This document shows, piece by piece, positions 6,493 through 14,522 of a stretch of DNA of 64,000 nucleotides. A program made the position numbers and the translations under genes. Source of the stretch: a virus; IMG/VR virus record IMGVR_UViG_3300018044_000001, positions 1 to 64,000 of that record; one strand, 5' to 3'. The number at the start of each line of letters is the position of its first letter. Positions within the stretch are counted from its first letter, which is position 1. The notes below the pieces were generated by a model that had not been told where the DNA came from, did not search any database, and saw only the letters and a list, made by a program, of their open reading frames with translations.

Positions 6493-7749
6493 GTGACAGC
6501 CGATCTCATCATCGCCGACGTGTTCGACGGCATCGCCTCGCTCCCCGACAACTCGGTGGACCTGGTGATGACCTCGCCGCCCTTCCTCGCTCTCCGCTCG
6601 TACCTACCAGCGGATCATCCCGACAAGGCGAAGGAGATCGGCTCCGAGGCCACGCCCGCGGACTTCCTCGACACCCTGCTCGACGTGGTGGAGGCCATCA
6701 CCCCGAAGCTCACGCGCACGGCGAGCGTCTGTTCCGAGTTGGGGGACACCTACTCAGGGAGCGGTGGCGCGGGCGGGGACTACGGCGAGGACGGGCTGCG
6801 TGAAGGCGCCCCGAAGTTCAACGGGTCGGCTCGCGCTGCCAAGAAGAACCCGCGCCGAGACAAGGGCGAGGACATCGCGCTCGGCATCGTTGGCACGACA
6901 AGTGGCGACAGAGCGAAGTCGAACCCCGACGCGTGGCCCCTCGACAAGTCCCTGTGTGGCATCCCCACCCTGTTCGCGTGGTCCCTCGCCTACGGCCGTA
7001 ACCTGCTCCGTCCCGAGCGCCTGACGCCTCACTGGCGCATCCGCAACGTCATCGTGTGGGCGCGGCCGAACCCGCCCGTGGGTGCGTTAGGGGACAAGTT
7101 CCGTCCCGCCACGAGCTACCTGACTGTCGCGTGCAAGGCGCGGGACCGGTGGTTCGACCAAGATGCCGTGCGAGTGCCTGCCGCTCGCGAAGGCTGGACC
7201 ACGATTGACCCGCGGATGCGCGGCGATGTGCCATTTGGTGAACCACACAGCACGGTACGTGTCGAAATTCCATCGTCGGCCCCCCTCCTTGACTACTGGG
7301 AGATACCGACGCAGCCCTACCGGGGCGCACACTACGCCACGTGGCCAGAACGTCTCGTCGTGCCTGTCGTATTGTCCATGTGCCCCGAGCGTGTGTGCCG
7401 GACGTGTGGGGAACCAAGCAATCGGATTGTGAACAATCCAAATGCAAACAGCGGCTACGACGAGGTGACCGACAAGGCAACAAGGCACGCTGCCTACGTT
7501 GAGACAGTGCACAATACCATTGGCTGGACTGACTGCGACTGCTCCGATGATCGCAACCCGTCCATGGGCCTGCTCGGCAAGTGGCGCCCCGGAGTAGTCC
7601 TCGATCCCTTCTGCGGCTCAGGAACGACCTTGCAGGTGGCGACGCGACTCGGGAGAGACGCTGTGGGCATTGACATTGACCCGCGGAACGAGAAGCTGAT
7701 TTGTGATAGGGTAGGGCTGTTCATGGGAGACGTGAGGAAGGTCGGATGA
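6493..7749 (+). CDS. DNA methyltransferase (N4-cytosine/N6-adenine type)
   Basis: 418 aa, GTG start. Catalytic TSPPF at about residue 28 and SAM-binding DPFCGSGTT near 373 give the IV-then-I motif order of beta-class enzymes; SPPF favours N4-cytosine or N6-adenine. A CRTCGEP...CDC zinc-like insert lies near residues 303-350. The gene is visibly more GC-rich, with C/G-ending codons (CTC, CCC, GAG), than its neighbours, suggesting recent acquisition. Probably protects phage DNA or modifies host DNA; no matching nuclease is seen beside it. Confidence 0.9.
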   Translation: MTADLIIADVFDGIASLPDNSVDLVMTSPPFLALRSYLPADHPDKAKEIGSEATPADFLDTLLDVVEAITPKLTRTASVCSELGDTYSGSGGAGGDYGEDGLREGAPKFNGSARAAKKNPRRDKGEDIALGIVGTTSGDRAKSNPDAWPLDKSLCGIPTLFAWSLAYGRNLLRPERLTPHWRIRNVIVWARPNPPVGALGDKFRPATSYLTVACKARDRWFDQDAVRVPAAREGWTTIDPRMRGDVPFGEPHSTVRVEIPSSAPLLDYWEIPTQPYRGAHYATWPERLVVPVVLSMCPERVCRTCGEPSNRIVNNPNANSGYDEVTDKATRHAAYVETVHNTIGWTDCDCSDDRNPSMGLLGKWRPGVVLDPFCGSGTTLQVATRLGRDAVGIDIDPRNEKLICDRVGLFMGDVRKVG

Positions 7750-7753
7750 TGCA

Positions 7754-7769
7754 GAAAGTGTTGGCTTTC
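7754..7769 (+). repeat. 16-nt start-associated hairpin, loop TGTTGG (noncoding)
   Basis: GAAAG-N6-CTTTC, four bases upstream of the ATG at 7774 and outside any reading frame. Confidence 0.85.
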
Positions 7770-7773
7770 AACT

Positions 7774-8127
7774 ATGGGTAATCTGCGAGCAAAAGCCGAA
7801 GCGGCTCAGGCGGCGTGGGACACTTACGACTACGATGTTGAATGCGCTAAGGACCGCGCGAGGTACGACGATATGGTGAACAGGAGCGGTGACGCTGACG
7901 ATTCTGACTTTTCGCCGTGGTTTCCGCCTATACGAAAGTCAGGTCCGTCACTCACCTGTCTGTCGCCTCATCGTATCCTAGAACTATTGGACCTGATTGA
8001 TGGCTTGGCTGGACTGGTTCAGCGATCGATACCGATGGCGGGACCAGCCACCGAGTATGAAGCGTGGGATCGTTGGCACAAGGATCGCGAGGCACTGATT
8101 TTCAAGATGAGCGAGATGGAGTTGTGA
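7774..8127 (+). CDS. Hypothetical protein, 117 aa
   Basis: ATG directly after the hairpin. The N-terminus MGNLRAKAEAAQAAWD is helical; a hydrophobic helix (RILELLDLIDGLAGLV) lies near residues 69-84. The stop overlaps the next GTG. Function unknown. Confidence 0.7.
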   Translation: MGNLRAKAEAAQAAWDTYDYDVECAKDRARYDDMVNRSGDADDSDFSPWFPPIRKSGPSLTCLSPHRILELLDLIDGLAGLVQRSIPMAGPATEYEAWDRWHKDREALIFKMSEMEL

Positions 8128-8462
8128 AAGTGCCCACTTTCAGACGGAAGAAAAGGCCAACCGGTAAGTATCCGAAGCGACCATCTAAGTATCCGAAGCG
8201 ACCATCTAGTTACACGACGCCATGTAGCGAGTTCCTGACTGGACGCAATGGGCACGTAAGCGTGGCGTGCCTAGAGGGATGGCGGGCCTTGTTCGACTAC
8301 ATTGAAAGCAAGCAAGACATGATCGACGTTCGGAACGGACTAACCGCGATTTTAGAGGACGACGACGACCGCAGCGGCACGAAGGTGCATCTGTCCCCGA
8401 TAGACTTCGACACACCTACGGGCGACCCAGTGGTGATCCATCGGAGGGCATTTTACCCATGA
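8124..8462 (+). CDS. Hypothetical protein with KYPKRPS repeat and IDFDTPTGDP tail
   Basis: 112 aa. GTG (GTGAAAG) overlaps both the previous stop and the hairpin, so the hairpin is read here in a different frame (MKVPTF). A 21-bp tandem duplication encodes KYPKRPS twice. The C-terminus SPIDFDTPTGDPVVIHRR repeats that of the gene at 3619. Function unknown. Confidence 0.65.
   Translation: MKVPTFRRKKRPTGKYPKRPSKYPKRPSSYTTPCSEFLTGRNGHVSVACLEGWRALFDYIESKQDMIDVRNGLTAILEDDDDRSGTKVHLSPIDFDTPTGDPVVIHRRAFYP
8126..8141 (+). repeat. 16-nt start-associated hairpin, loop TGCCCA, shifted frame
   Basis: GAAAG-N6-CTTTC whose left arm overlaps the GTG start codon, unlike the ATG-TCT/ACC-GAAAG arrangement elsewhere. 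Confidence 0.85.
8166..8207 (+). repeat. Two perfect 21-bp tandem copies
   Basis: The unit begins AAGTATCCGAAGCG; both copies are in frame within the gene at 8124. Confidence 0.9.
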
Positions 8463-8833
8463 CCGAAGGCGCTGACTTTCTACCGGAGGACGATGAACTC
8501 CTATCACGACTGAAGGCTGCGCTGGCGGAGCCTTGCGTTGCTGTGCGACTAGTTCACACCGCGCATGGTGGCTGTGCTGACTTTGATGTGTTGGACCTGT
8601 TGCGCCTCGTCGGGCGACTTGAGGAACTTGAAGCTCGCTGGCGGGGTGCTAAAGAGTTCTTTCAGAAGGAATGCACTCGCCTAGATTTAGAGATTCTGCG
8701 CGGTGAGATGTTCCGTCACTGGGTTGCGGACAACACGCCTATGCCTGGTGAAACATGGAATGGCGATGTGATCGACACCCTGCACCTGATTCACCAGCGT
8801 GCTGTCATCGGAACCGACGAGGCTCCGCTATGA
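8459..8833 (+). CDS. Hypothetical protein, 124 aa, hairpin-type start
   Basis: ATG overlaps the previous stop; N-terminus MTEGADFLPED comes from a degenerate start hairpin. Helical segments LLRLVGRLEELEARWRG near residues 47-63. Related in style to actinophage small proteins; function unknown. Confidence 0.7.
   Translation: MTEGADFLPEDDELLSRLKAALAEPCVAVRLVHTAHGGCADFDVLDLLRLVGRLEELEARWRGAKEFFQKECTRLDLEILRGEMFRHWVADNTPMPGETWNGDVIDTLHLIHQRAVIGTDEAPL
8465..8480 (+). repeat. Degenerate start-associated hairpin (GAAGG), loop CGCTGA
   Basis: GAAGG-N6-CTTTC with the standard spacing. Confidence 0.6.
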
Positions 8834-9252
8834 CCGAAAGTTCCTCCTTTCCGCATGCAATTAGTTTAACTGAATTGCTTGCAGACTTCGTTCCATCCCA
8901 CCCTCAACCCTGGACGTGGGATGATGAAGAACACGACATTCTTGGTCGTACGTGCATTTGTTGCGGCGAGGTTGGCCACTACATGTCGCAACTTGAATCT
9001 TATCTCCTAAAGCGCGGACTTACCGAAGGCGTCTGTCTTGATTTTAACGAGCATCGTGTCCGCGACGGTCATCACAGGATCGTTGCTGCACGACGATTAG
9101 GCATTGATCGCGTTCCTTGGGAGTCACCAGAGCAAGCAACAGAGCGATGGATTCGTGACGAGGGACACGTTGATTGGCATGACCGTCAACATGGTGATCG
9201 CTCAGCGTGGGAACACGAGTGGCGCAAACGGTGGCGGTCACCTAGTGTCTGA
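8830..9252 (+). CDS. ParB/Srx-like domain protein
   Basis: 140 aa. A CICC pair near residue 38 is followed by FNEHRVRDGHHRIVAARRLGI near residues 75-95, the conserved patch of ParB-N/sulfiredoxin-like domains. The domain is used in partition CTPases, nucleases and toxins; the catalytic role here is not readable. Start ATG carries the hairpin (MTESSSF). Confidence 0.7.
   Translation: MTESSSFPHAISLTELLADFVPSHPQPWTWDDEEHDILGRTCICCGEVGHYMSQLESYLLKRGLTEGVCLDFNEHRVRDGHHRIVAARRLGIDRVPWESPEQATERWIRDEGHVDWHDRQHGDRSAWEHEWRKRWRSPSV
8836..8851 (+). repeat. 16-nt start-associated hairpin, loop TTCCTC
   Basis: GAAAG-N6-CTTTC inside the gene that starts at 8830. Confidence 0.85.
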
Positions 9253-9445
9253 AAGCTCCTGCTTTCAACATCCCGTGCGGTTATGCTGTATGCAGCGTCA
9301 TCTTGGTCCTATTTGCCCCGACGGCAAGGTAATGTGTCAGTTGTGCTACGATAGGTTTGATATGGCCGATCTGTACGTTGACGAGCACGGTGACCGATGG
9401 GATGTCTGTCGGGCATGTCAAGAGAATGACGCGCTCCATGGGTGA
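9245..9445 (+). CDS. Small zinc-ribbon protein, 66 aa
   Basis: GTG-TCT-GAAAG start overlapping the upstream stop (VSESSCFQHP). Seven cysteines including CQLCYDRF and CRAC point to a zinc-binding fold. Function unknown. Confidence 0.65.
   Translation: MSESSCFQHPVRLCCMQRHLGPICPDGKVMCQLCYDRFDMADLYVDEHGDRWDVCRACQENDALHG
9251..9266 (+). repeat. 16-nt start-associated hairpin, loop CTCCTG
   Basis: GAAAGC-TCCT-GCTTTC, six-base-pair stem. Confidence 0.88.
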
Positions 9446-10277
9446 CAATAGCAAGATCGAATGGACTGACGCGACGTGGAACCCCGTCGTTGGCTGCAAA
9501 GCGGTCAGCCCTGGCTGCGACCACTGCTACGCGGCACGCTATGCATCGCGCAACCTGAGCGACACCTACCGCGGACTAGCAGAGGATGGCGTTTTCAACG
9601 GGACCGTGCGGTGCTTGCCTGAGCGCCTAGACCAGCCGTTGCGGTGGAAACGACCACGGCGTATCTTCGTGAACTCGATGAGCGACCTGTTCCATCCTGA
9701 CGTACCCTACGACTTTATCTGTCGCGTGTTTGCCGTGATGGGCGAGACGGAGGATCGGCACACGTATCAGATTCTCACCAAGCGGCCGCATCGGATGCGG
9801 TCAACGTTAATCCGTCCGTACTTGAGTTTCGAGGATCATCAAACCAACGTCATTGTTGACCTGCCGCTGTCCAACGTCTGGCTCGGCACGAGCATCGAAA
9901 GTGACGAGTACACGTTTCGCGCGAACCACCTGCGAGCTACACCCGCAGCTGTCCGCTTCCTGAGCCTCGAACCCCTGCTCGGGCCGCTACCGTCGCTTGA
10001 CCTGACCGGCATTGACTGGGTGATCGTTGGTGGCGAATCAGGACCGGGCGCGCGACCGATGCACGGTGCGTGGGTGCGAGACATCCGCGATCGGTGCATA
10101 GATGCCAAGATTCCCTTCTTGTTCAAACAGTGGGGCGAGTGGGCACCCGATCTGGCGTTTGACGCCTTCACTGGTGCCTACCTGGGAGAGTTTGACGATG
10201 AATCAATGACCCGCATCGGCAAGAAGGCGGCTGGCCGCGATCTTGATGGTCGGACCTGGGATGAGTACCCGACATGA
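9438..10277 (+). CDS. DUF5131 family protein (phage Gp37/Gp68)
   Basis: 279 aa. Start ATG at 9438 gives [20 protein letters not shown], the canonical opening of the family; an in-frame ATG at 9426 is possible. Cysteine cluster [13 protein letters not shown] (residues about 20-32) is radical-SAM-like. Later landmarks are [24 protein letters not shown] and [14 protein letters not shown]. Common in phages and prophages; the substrate is unknown. Confidence 0.9.
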   Translation: MGDNSKIEWTDATWNPVVGCKAVSPGCDHCYAARYASRNLSDTYRGLAEDGVFNGTVRCLPERLDQPLRWKRPRRIFVNSMSDLFHPDVPYDFICRVFAVMGETEDRHTYQILTKRPHRMRSTLIRPYLSFEDHQTNVIVDLPLSNVWLGTSIESDEYTFRANHLRATPAAVRFLSLEPLLGPLPSLDLTGIDWVIVGGESGPGARPMHGAWVRDIRDRCIDAKIPFLFKQWGEWAPDLAFDAFTGAYLGEFDDESMTRIGKKAAGRDLDGRTWDEYPT

Positions 10278-10645
10278 GAATCCTCGTTTGCGGTGGCCGT
10301 GATTATGCAGATGAGGATGTCGTTGCTCGTGTCCTGACCGATGCCTTCACCTTCTGGATACGTTCGTCCGACGAGCCGTTCGTGATAGTCCACGGTGATG
10401 CCCGTGGTGCCGACCGTTTGGCAGGTGCATGGGCAGATGCGTATCCCGACATTCTTGTCAACGAGCCGCACCCTGCTGATTGGACACGCTACGGCAGACG
10501 TGCCGGACCGATCCGTAATCAAGAGATGTTGGACAGTGGCATTGATCTCGTGATCGCCTTCCCTGGTGGTCGTGGCACTGCTGACATGGTGCATCGTGCT
10601 CGCAAGGCTGGCGTGAAGGTGAAAGAGGTCGTCACCAAGTTGTAA
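10274..10645 (+). CDS. SLOG/YAcAr-family protein (DUF2493)
   Basis: 123 aa, ATGA overlap with the previous gene. [26 protein letters not shown] and [15 protein letters not shown] match the Rossmann-like SLOG superfamily, which binds nucleotides or nucleotide-derived signals. The exact ligand is unknown. Confidence 0.85.
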   Translation: MRILVCGGRDYADEDVVARVLTDAFTFWIRSSDEPFVIVHGDARGADRLAGAWADAYPDILVNEPHPADWTRYGRRAGPIRNQEMLDSGIDLVIAFPGGRGTADMVHRARKAGVKVKEVVTKL

Positions 10646-10666
10646 CACGGAATCTCGTCCACCTAG

Positions 10667-10694
10667 TTGACATCGGACGTGGAAGGTGTACGCT
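10667..10694 (+). promoter_or_regulatory. Promoter giving a leaderless transcript
   Basis: TTGACA (10667-10672), 16-base spacer, TACGCT (10689-10694), six bases, then ATG at 10701. It lies in one of the few true gaps of the left operon. Confidence 0.65.
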
Positions 10695-10700
10695 GAAGGC

Positions 10701-10862
10701 ATGACAACAACACAGATGACCAACGGCGAATTGTTCATGGCACTGGCGGACGCCAAGTTCCGCAAGGACGCCGAACAGATCGCTACGCTTTCGGCAGAGT
10801 TCGATGAGCGGCAACCAGTGATGGTCCTGCTGCCTGACGGCATGTTCGGGTTTGAGTCATGA
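10701..10862 (+). CDS. Small hypothetical protein, 53 aa
   Basis: ATG placed at the expected +1 of the promoter above, with no separate ribosome site except GAAGG in the spacer. Helical N-terminus (TNGELFMALADAKFRKDAEQ). Stop overlaps the next ATG. Function unknown. Confidence 0.6.
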   Translation: MTTTQMTNGELFMALADAKFRKDAEQIATLSAEFDERQPVMVLLPDGMFGFES

Positions 10863-11230
10863 GACAACGTGAAATCACCATCGGCAACGCGTACGAAGCT
10901 AGGGTCAGCGGCAAGGTGACCACCGTGCGCATCCTGCGGAAGGCGCACAGAAAGGGTTGGATCGCCAAGAATGAGGCGACTGGACGCGAGGTGCAGATAC
11001 TGACGGCACAGCGGTTGCGGCCATTGCCAGCGGAGCGACCCTCCGCTAGCAAGCGAGTTCAGGTTTACTACCAGCCAGTGACGAACGACGATCCGCGTCC
11101 GTGCCTGTATCTCGGTCCAGCTGAAGGATATAGCGAGGTTGACGGTCAGGTCATGATCCGTGACCAGTACGGCGAGTTTCGTACCAGCATCAACTACCTC
11201 TACCTGGGAGCGACATGCAATGGATTTTGA
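10859..11230 (+). CDS. Hypothetical protein, 123 aa
   Basis: ATGA overlap. The beta-rich N-terminus (ITIGNAYEARVSGKVTTVRIL...TGREVQILTAQRLRPL) resembles small phage domains that often accompany nucleic-acid proteins. No function assigned. Confidence 0.65.
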   Translation: MRQREITIGNAYEARVSGKVTTVRILRKAHRKGWIAKNEATGREVQILTAQRLRPLPAERPSASKRVQVYYQPVTNDDPRPCLYLGPAEGYSEVDGQVMIRDQYGEFRTSINYLYLGATCNGF

Positions 11231-11333
11231 AGCCGAACTAGACGCATTCTACGTGGCCAACTACAACGAAACCGACCGCGAGTATTGGGGTGTCTCGGAT
11301 CGCTGGGCAGAGGACAACGGCGATGAAGACTAG
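11220..11333 (+). CDS. Small acidic protein, 37 aa
   Basis: ATG at 11220 overlaps the previous stop; TAG at 11331 overlaps the next gene by 11 bases. Acidic and aromatic (MDFEAELDAFYVANYNETDR). Function unknown. Confidence 0.5.
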   Translation: MDFEAELDAFYVANYNETDREYWGVSDRWAEDNGDED

Positions 11334-11760
11334 ACCCCTGATGGTGTGCGGTCACGCAGCCAACGCAGTGAACGGCAACGGCGATCCGTCGTGTGCCATC
11401 TGTTGTACTAGCGAGATCGACGACCGCATGTTGTCTCGTGAGGGCAGGATGGCGAAGTGCTCGTACTCGCACATGCGAGACGGCACGGTGCATCCCGACT
11501 CGTTGCGACCGTCGTCTGATCCCGGACTGGCGTTCTTTGAGTACCGGGGACCGGGGTCAGCCTACGCTATGGGCACGTGCAAGCACTGCCACTACAACAT
11601 CGTCGCACACGACCCCACGGTGCCACATATGGCACGCATAGAAGGTGGGGGCAGGACGAGGTACGAGAACTTCATGAGGCAACACGGACAACACGAGTTC
11701 GAACCGATCGGTCCGGCAGAGTACGATCTGTACTACTGCGGCTGTTGGGGGTGGAACTGA
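11323..11760 (+). CDS. Multi-cysteine (zinc-finger-like) hypothetical protein
   Basis: 145 aa, ATG inside the previous gene. Cysteine/histidine groups CGHAANA..CAICC (about residues 9-28) and CKHCHYNIVAHD (about 86-97), with a C-terminal YYCGCWGWN. Likely one or two zinc sites. Function unknown. Confidence 0.7.
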   Translation: MKTRPLMVCGHAANAVNGNGDPSCAICCTSEIDDRMLSREGRMAKCSYSHMRDGTVHPDSLRPSSDPGLAFFEYRGPGSAYAMGTCKHCHYNIVAHDPTVPHMARIEGGGRTRYENFMRQHGQHEFEPIGPAEYDLYYCGCWGWN

Positions 11761-12119
11761 TGACCGACATCAATCGCTACGTGAAGTGGGTCGACAGGAT
11801 CGGCTTTGTCGAGGACGAGGACAGAATCGACCAGTCGTTAGTCGTGGCATGGGTGTACCAACCGAACGACGACCCAGAGCCGCCACACGTGTGGACGACT
11901 TGGTTTCACTCGCGTGCTGGCAGTAACCTCATTGGTCCGTACATTGACGAGCTTGAGTTTCTGGACGAGAACGAGAGTGCTGTCAAGGCTCGGGTCTATG
12001 ACCAGATCGAACGGTACGGCGGCTACATGGATCACGAGTGGGAGCACAGTAACAGCGTGCTGGCGTTTGAGCAGGATGCATGGCTGGAAGGTGCGTACGA
12101 GGAGAGGTACGATGTCTGA
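11760..12119 (+). CDS. Hypothetical protein, 119 aa
   Basis: ATG overlaps the upstream stop. Trp/Asp-rich, soluble. The stop is the TGA of ATG-TC-TGA at the next start hairpin. No family recognised. Confidence 0.65.
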   Translation: MTDINRYVKWVDRIGFVEDEDRIDQSLVVAWVYQPNDDPEPPHVWTTWFHSRAGSNLIGPYIDELEFLDENESAVKARVYDQIERYGGYMDHEWEHSNSVLAFEQDAWLEGAYEERYDV

Positions 12120-12249
12120 AAATTTTCGCTGCCCCGCATGCGGTAGTCAAGATTGTCGGTCGCGTGGCTATGACGAAGGATCACATGAACATTTAGTCGA
12201 GTGTCAAGCGTGTGGTCAGATGGGCGATCGGAGTGATTTTCGTGTCTGA
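12112..12249 (+). CDS. Small zinc-ribbon protein, 45 aa
   Basis: MSENFRCPACGSQDC...VECQACG is a classic two-knuckle zinc ribbon. The start carries a contracted hairpin (GAAAA-TTTTC). Function unknown; could be a nucleic-acid-binding adaptor. Confidence 0.65.
   Translation: MSENFRCPACGSQDCRSRGYDEGSHEHLVECQACGQMGDRSDFRV
12118..12127 (+). repeat. Contracted start hairpin (GAAAATTTTC)
   Basis: Same position after ATG-TCT as the full motif but with the six-base loop lost. Confidence 0.4.
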
Positions 12250-12658
12250 AAGGATCAACTTTCAACACCCGTCACGCTACGGCGTTGGCGATGTGGTGTA
12301 CGGGCTGAGTATCAGCCCACACAAATATTGGCAGTTGTGTCATGTGTGCCACGGGACAAGCCGCGTGTACGTTGCTGGTCATCCTGAACTACATACTTAC
12401 TGTCCATTCAAAGGCTGCTCAGGCGGCAAAGTCTGGCTTGAGGACATGGGTTCATACTACGAGATCCGAGAACTCACGATTGGCCAGGTGCGCGTTGTGG
12501 TTGGCTACGGCGCTCAAGTGACATACATGTGCGAAGAGACGGGCGTCGGTAGCGGACAGGTGTGGCACGAGGAAAAATTGTATCCGTCGTACACGGAGGC
12601 AGAGGCGTCTGCTCGTGAACAGGGTGCTGTACTGCGAGAGGAGTTGTTGGTCCCATGA
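12242..12658 (+). CDS. Zinc-finger protein, paralogue of the 19482 gene
   Basis: 138 aa, GTG start with hairpin (VSERINFQHP). CHVCHG...CPFKGCSGGKV (about residues 33-63) is DnaJ-type zinc-finger-like. From HPSRY to the C-terminus it matches the gene at 19482-20075 almost residue for residue (VGDVVYGL, GGKVWLEDMGSYYEI, AREQGAVLREELLVP). The function is unknown; duplicated within the genome. Confidence 0.7.
   Translation: MSERINFQHPSRYGVGDVVYGLSISPHKYWQLCHVCHGTSRVYVAGHPELHTYCPFKGCSGGKVWLEDMGSYYEIRELTIGQVRVVVGYGAQVTYMCEETGVGSGQVWHEEKLYPSYTEAEASAREQGAVLREELLVP
12248..12263 (+). repeat. 16-nt start-associated hairpin, loop GATCAA
   Basis: GAAAG-N6-CTTTC; here codon four is AGG (Arg) rather than AGC (Ser), so the nucleotides rather than the peptide are conserved. 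Confidence 0.88.
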
Positions 12659-12867
12659 CCGACTTTCTACCGACCACACCGAGACTGCGACTGAAGTATC
12701 GGTTTCGGTTGCCATATAAGCACACTCGCGCTGATTATGCGGGCCACTCTGGCAAGGCTCACCACAACAAGCTTAATCAGGCAGCAAAAGATCGACTACC
12801 ACCACAGCCACTCAAGGCAATGGTCTATTCCAATCGCAAGTATCGGATGGTGACGATCCATGACTGA
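12655..12867 (+). CDS. Small basic protein, 70 aa
   Basis: ATG overlaps the previous stop. The start (ATGACCGACTTTCTACC) looks like the start cassette with GAAAG-N6 deleted. Lys/Arg/His-rich, so it may bind nucleic acid. Function unknown. Confidence 0.6.
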   Translation: MTDFLPTTPRLRLKYRFRLPYKHTRADYAGHSGKAHHNKLNQAAKDRLPPQPLKAMVYSNRKYRMVTIHD

Positions 12868-13264
12868 AAATCCAGACTTTCCACAACCCGAGCGATGTCG
12901 ACGCTGTAGCAAGTTAGGCATGCGCTGGCGTGCCGCCACGCACATTAGCAAGCAATGGGGTCCGCTCTGTCGCGAGTGCTACGCGTACAGCAAAACGCTT
13001 GCTGGCGCGTCAGAATACCTGCGGGTTGCCTTGGACGATTTCTGGATGGCGGTTAAAACGCAGCGGTGGGAACCGACCGGCACGCGTGTGTGGCAGTGGT
13101 TGGCCGTGTACTCACCTGCGTGGTGGGACGATGCATGGTATCATCTATTTGATTGGTGGGACCGAACCGTTTACGGGGAAGAGTTTTTACAGCGCATCTG
13201 TAGGCGTTGCGGCGAAAAACGCTACAACCACCAACACGGACGATTTGGAGAATGCAATGTCTGA
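12860..13264 (+). CDS. Trp-rich protein with two CxxC pairs
   Basis: 134 aa, start hairpin (MTENPDFPQP). CRRCSKLG..CREC at the N-terminus and CRRCGEKRYNHQ near the end look like zinc knuckles around a Trp-rich middle (VWQWLAVYSPAWWDDAWYH). Function unknown. Confidence 0.65.
   Translation: MTENPDFPQPERCRRCSKLGMRWRAATHISKQWGPLCRECYAYSKTLAGASEYLRVALDDFWMAVKTQRWEPTGTRVWQWLAVYSPAWWDDAWYHLFDWWDRTVYGEEFLQRICRRCGEKRYNHQHGRFGECNV
12866..12881 (+). repeat. Degenerate start-associated hairpin (GAAAA), loop TCCAGA
   Basis: GAAAA-N6-CTTTC with the standard spacing. Confidence 0.6.
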
Positions 13265-13451
13265 AAGCACGAGCTTTCTGCAACACGGCGAGGGAGATGG
13301 CACGATGGCCGATGCTGAATGGCGTGAGGTGGCCCAGATCTTAGATAAAGAACTGACCAAGGCGCTCGACATGCTAGAGGTAGAGCATCCATCACACCTT
13401 CCTTCGGCCTTTTGCGGGGTGTGCAATTTTCTACATAAGTCGGGAAGATAG
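13257..13451 (+). CDS. Hypothetical protein, 64 aa
   Basis: ATG with hairpin (MSESTSFLQHG). Middle helix EWREVAQILDKELTKALDML; C-terminal CGVC pair. Function unknown. Confidence 0.6.
   Translation: MSESTSFLQHGEGDGTMADAEWREVAQILDKELTKALDMLEVEHPSHLPSAFCGVCNFLHKSGR
13263..13278 (+). repeat. 16-nt start-associated hairpin, loop CACGAG
   Basis: GAAAGC-ACGA-GCTTTC, six-base-pair stem. Confidence 0.88.
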
Positions 13452-13455
13452 ACCG

Positions 13456-13656
13456 ATGAAACCCGTCATACGATACGCTGTCTACAACGATGACACAAAG
13501 GCTGACGAACTTGTTTTAGAGGACGCGTTGACTCCTGACTCGTTTACTAACCTCAAGCAAGCGCGACGGGAGGCAGCTCAGCATTATCGAGATCACGGAG
13601 TTAAATGTCGAGTTTTCAAGTGTGTCGTGTCGATGGAGGTGACCCCACTTGACTGA
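13456..13656 (+). CDS. Hypothetical protein, 66 aa
   Basis: ATG four bases after the previous stop. Mixed alpha/beta (LKQARREAAQHYRDHGVKCRVF). It overlaps the next start by eight bases. Function unknown. Confidence 0.6.
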   Translation: MKPVIRYAVYNDDTKADELVLEDALTPDSFTNLKQARREAAQHYRDHGVKCRVFKCVVSMEVTPLD

Positions 13657-13903
13657 AAGGCTGAACTTTCTCGCTCGTGTTCTTGAGTGGGTGATCAAGA
13701 ACGACAACAGTAAAGCTACTGCAATCGTCTCGGTTACGACAGATGCCGAGGACTGGGCGGGCAGCACCGAGGGCGGGTTTTATAGCACGTTCGGTGTTGA
13801 GATTACCTATCTCGTGGGCGACGTTCAACGTCGTACGTCAGCTCGCGGCTATGACATGGAGTCGTTGTGGCACTGGGTTGTAGGGGGTGCGTACGGTGAG
13901 TAA
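13649..13903 (+). CDS. Hypothetical protein, 84 aa, TTG start
   Basis: TTG-ACT-GAAAG start recognised from the hairpin (LTERLNFLARV) and the GGAGG site before it. Beta-rich middle. Function unknown. Confidence 0.6.
   Translation: MTERLNFLARVLEWVIKNDNSKATAIVSVTTDAEDWAGSTEGGFYSTFGVEITYLVGDVQRRTSARGYDMESLWHWVVGGAYGE
13655..13670 (+). repeat. 16-nt start-associated hairpin, loop GCTGAA
   Basis: GAAAG-N6-CTTTC after a TTG start codon. Confidence 0.88.
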
Positions 13904-14156
13904 CACGCTTTATTGGCGGCCACTAAATCCGCCCCCGCCAGATCATGCGCTAGATCAACTCAAATATGTCATCAGTCAGTCGTTGTGGGGACACGACGGA
14001 TCACTACGCGGTGACCCGCTTCCGCTTGATAGATCGTTCATTGCGTATTTGCGGGGCATTGCTGACGCAGGTAGTGCTACCGTGAAAGAAGAGGCCGAAG
14101 AGTTGATTGATGCGATCCGACAATACGGCGTCGTGGAGGTGTATCTGTGTGGTTGA
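13896..14156 (+). CDS. Hypothetical protein, 86 aa
   Basis: GTG overlaps the previous TAA. Pro-rich N-terminus, then helices (ATVKEEAEELIDAIRQYG). Its TGA lies in the next start hairpin. Function unknown. Confidence 0.55.
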   Translation: MSNTLYWRPLNPPPPDHALDQLKYVISQSLWGHDGSLRGDPLPLDRSFIAYLRGIADAGSATVKEEAEELIDAIRQYGVVEVYLCG

Positions 14157-14346
14157 AAGCCCAAACTTTCTGCGGCGTCGGTTCCACAGGCATCGTTGGG
14201 TTGGACCTCGTTGGCATGTTGCGCCAGGATCGGTAATCCCGATTTACGAATACTGGCAAACGTGTGAACGTTGTGGTTTACACCGAGAGCAGATCAACAG
14301 GATGGGTCCGTTCATCAGCGATCGAGACCGGTGGGTGGAATGGTAG
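14149..14346 (+). CDS. Small CxxC protein, 65 aa
   Basis: GTG-GTT-GAAAG start (VVESPNFLRRRF). Basic N-terminus and a single CERC pair near residue 44. Function unknown. Confidence 0.6.
   Translation: MVESPNFLRRRFHRHRWVGPRWHVAPGSVIPIYEYWQTCERCGLHREQINRMGPFISDRDRWVEW
14155..14170 (+). repeat. 16-nt start-associated hairpin, loop CCCAAA
   Basis: GAAAG-N6-CTTTC overlapping the upstream TGA. Confidence 0.88.
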
Positions 14347-14522
14347 AAAGGCTCGACTTTCAACAAACGCCAGAGGTCATCGCCGTTGGTATCGTGTCCA
14401 GCGAAGACTTCATGTGGCTCATGTGCGGCGGTGATGATCAGTGGATTGGTTCACATCTGCGCGCACTCAAGCCAGCGTGGGACGCGTACGTGGCTGCAGG
14501 AGGTAAGACATATGGACGATGA
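14340..14522 (+). CDS. Hypothetical protein, 60 aa
   Basis: ATG-GTA-GAAAG start (MVERLDFQQ) overlapping the upstream TAG. Soluble, Trp-containing. Function unknown. Confidence 0.6.
   Translation: MVERLDFQQTPEVIAVGIVSSEDFMWLMCGGDDQWIGSHLRALKPAWDAYVAAGGKTYGR
14346..14361 (+). repeat. 16-nt start-associated hairpin, loop GCTCGA
   Basis: GAAAG-N6-CTTTC. Confidence 0.88.
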
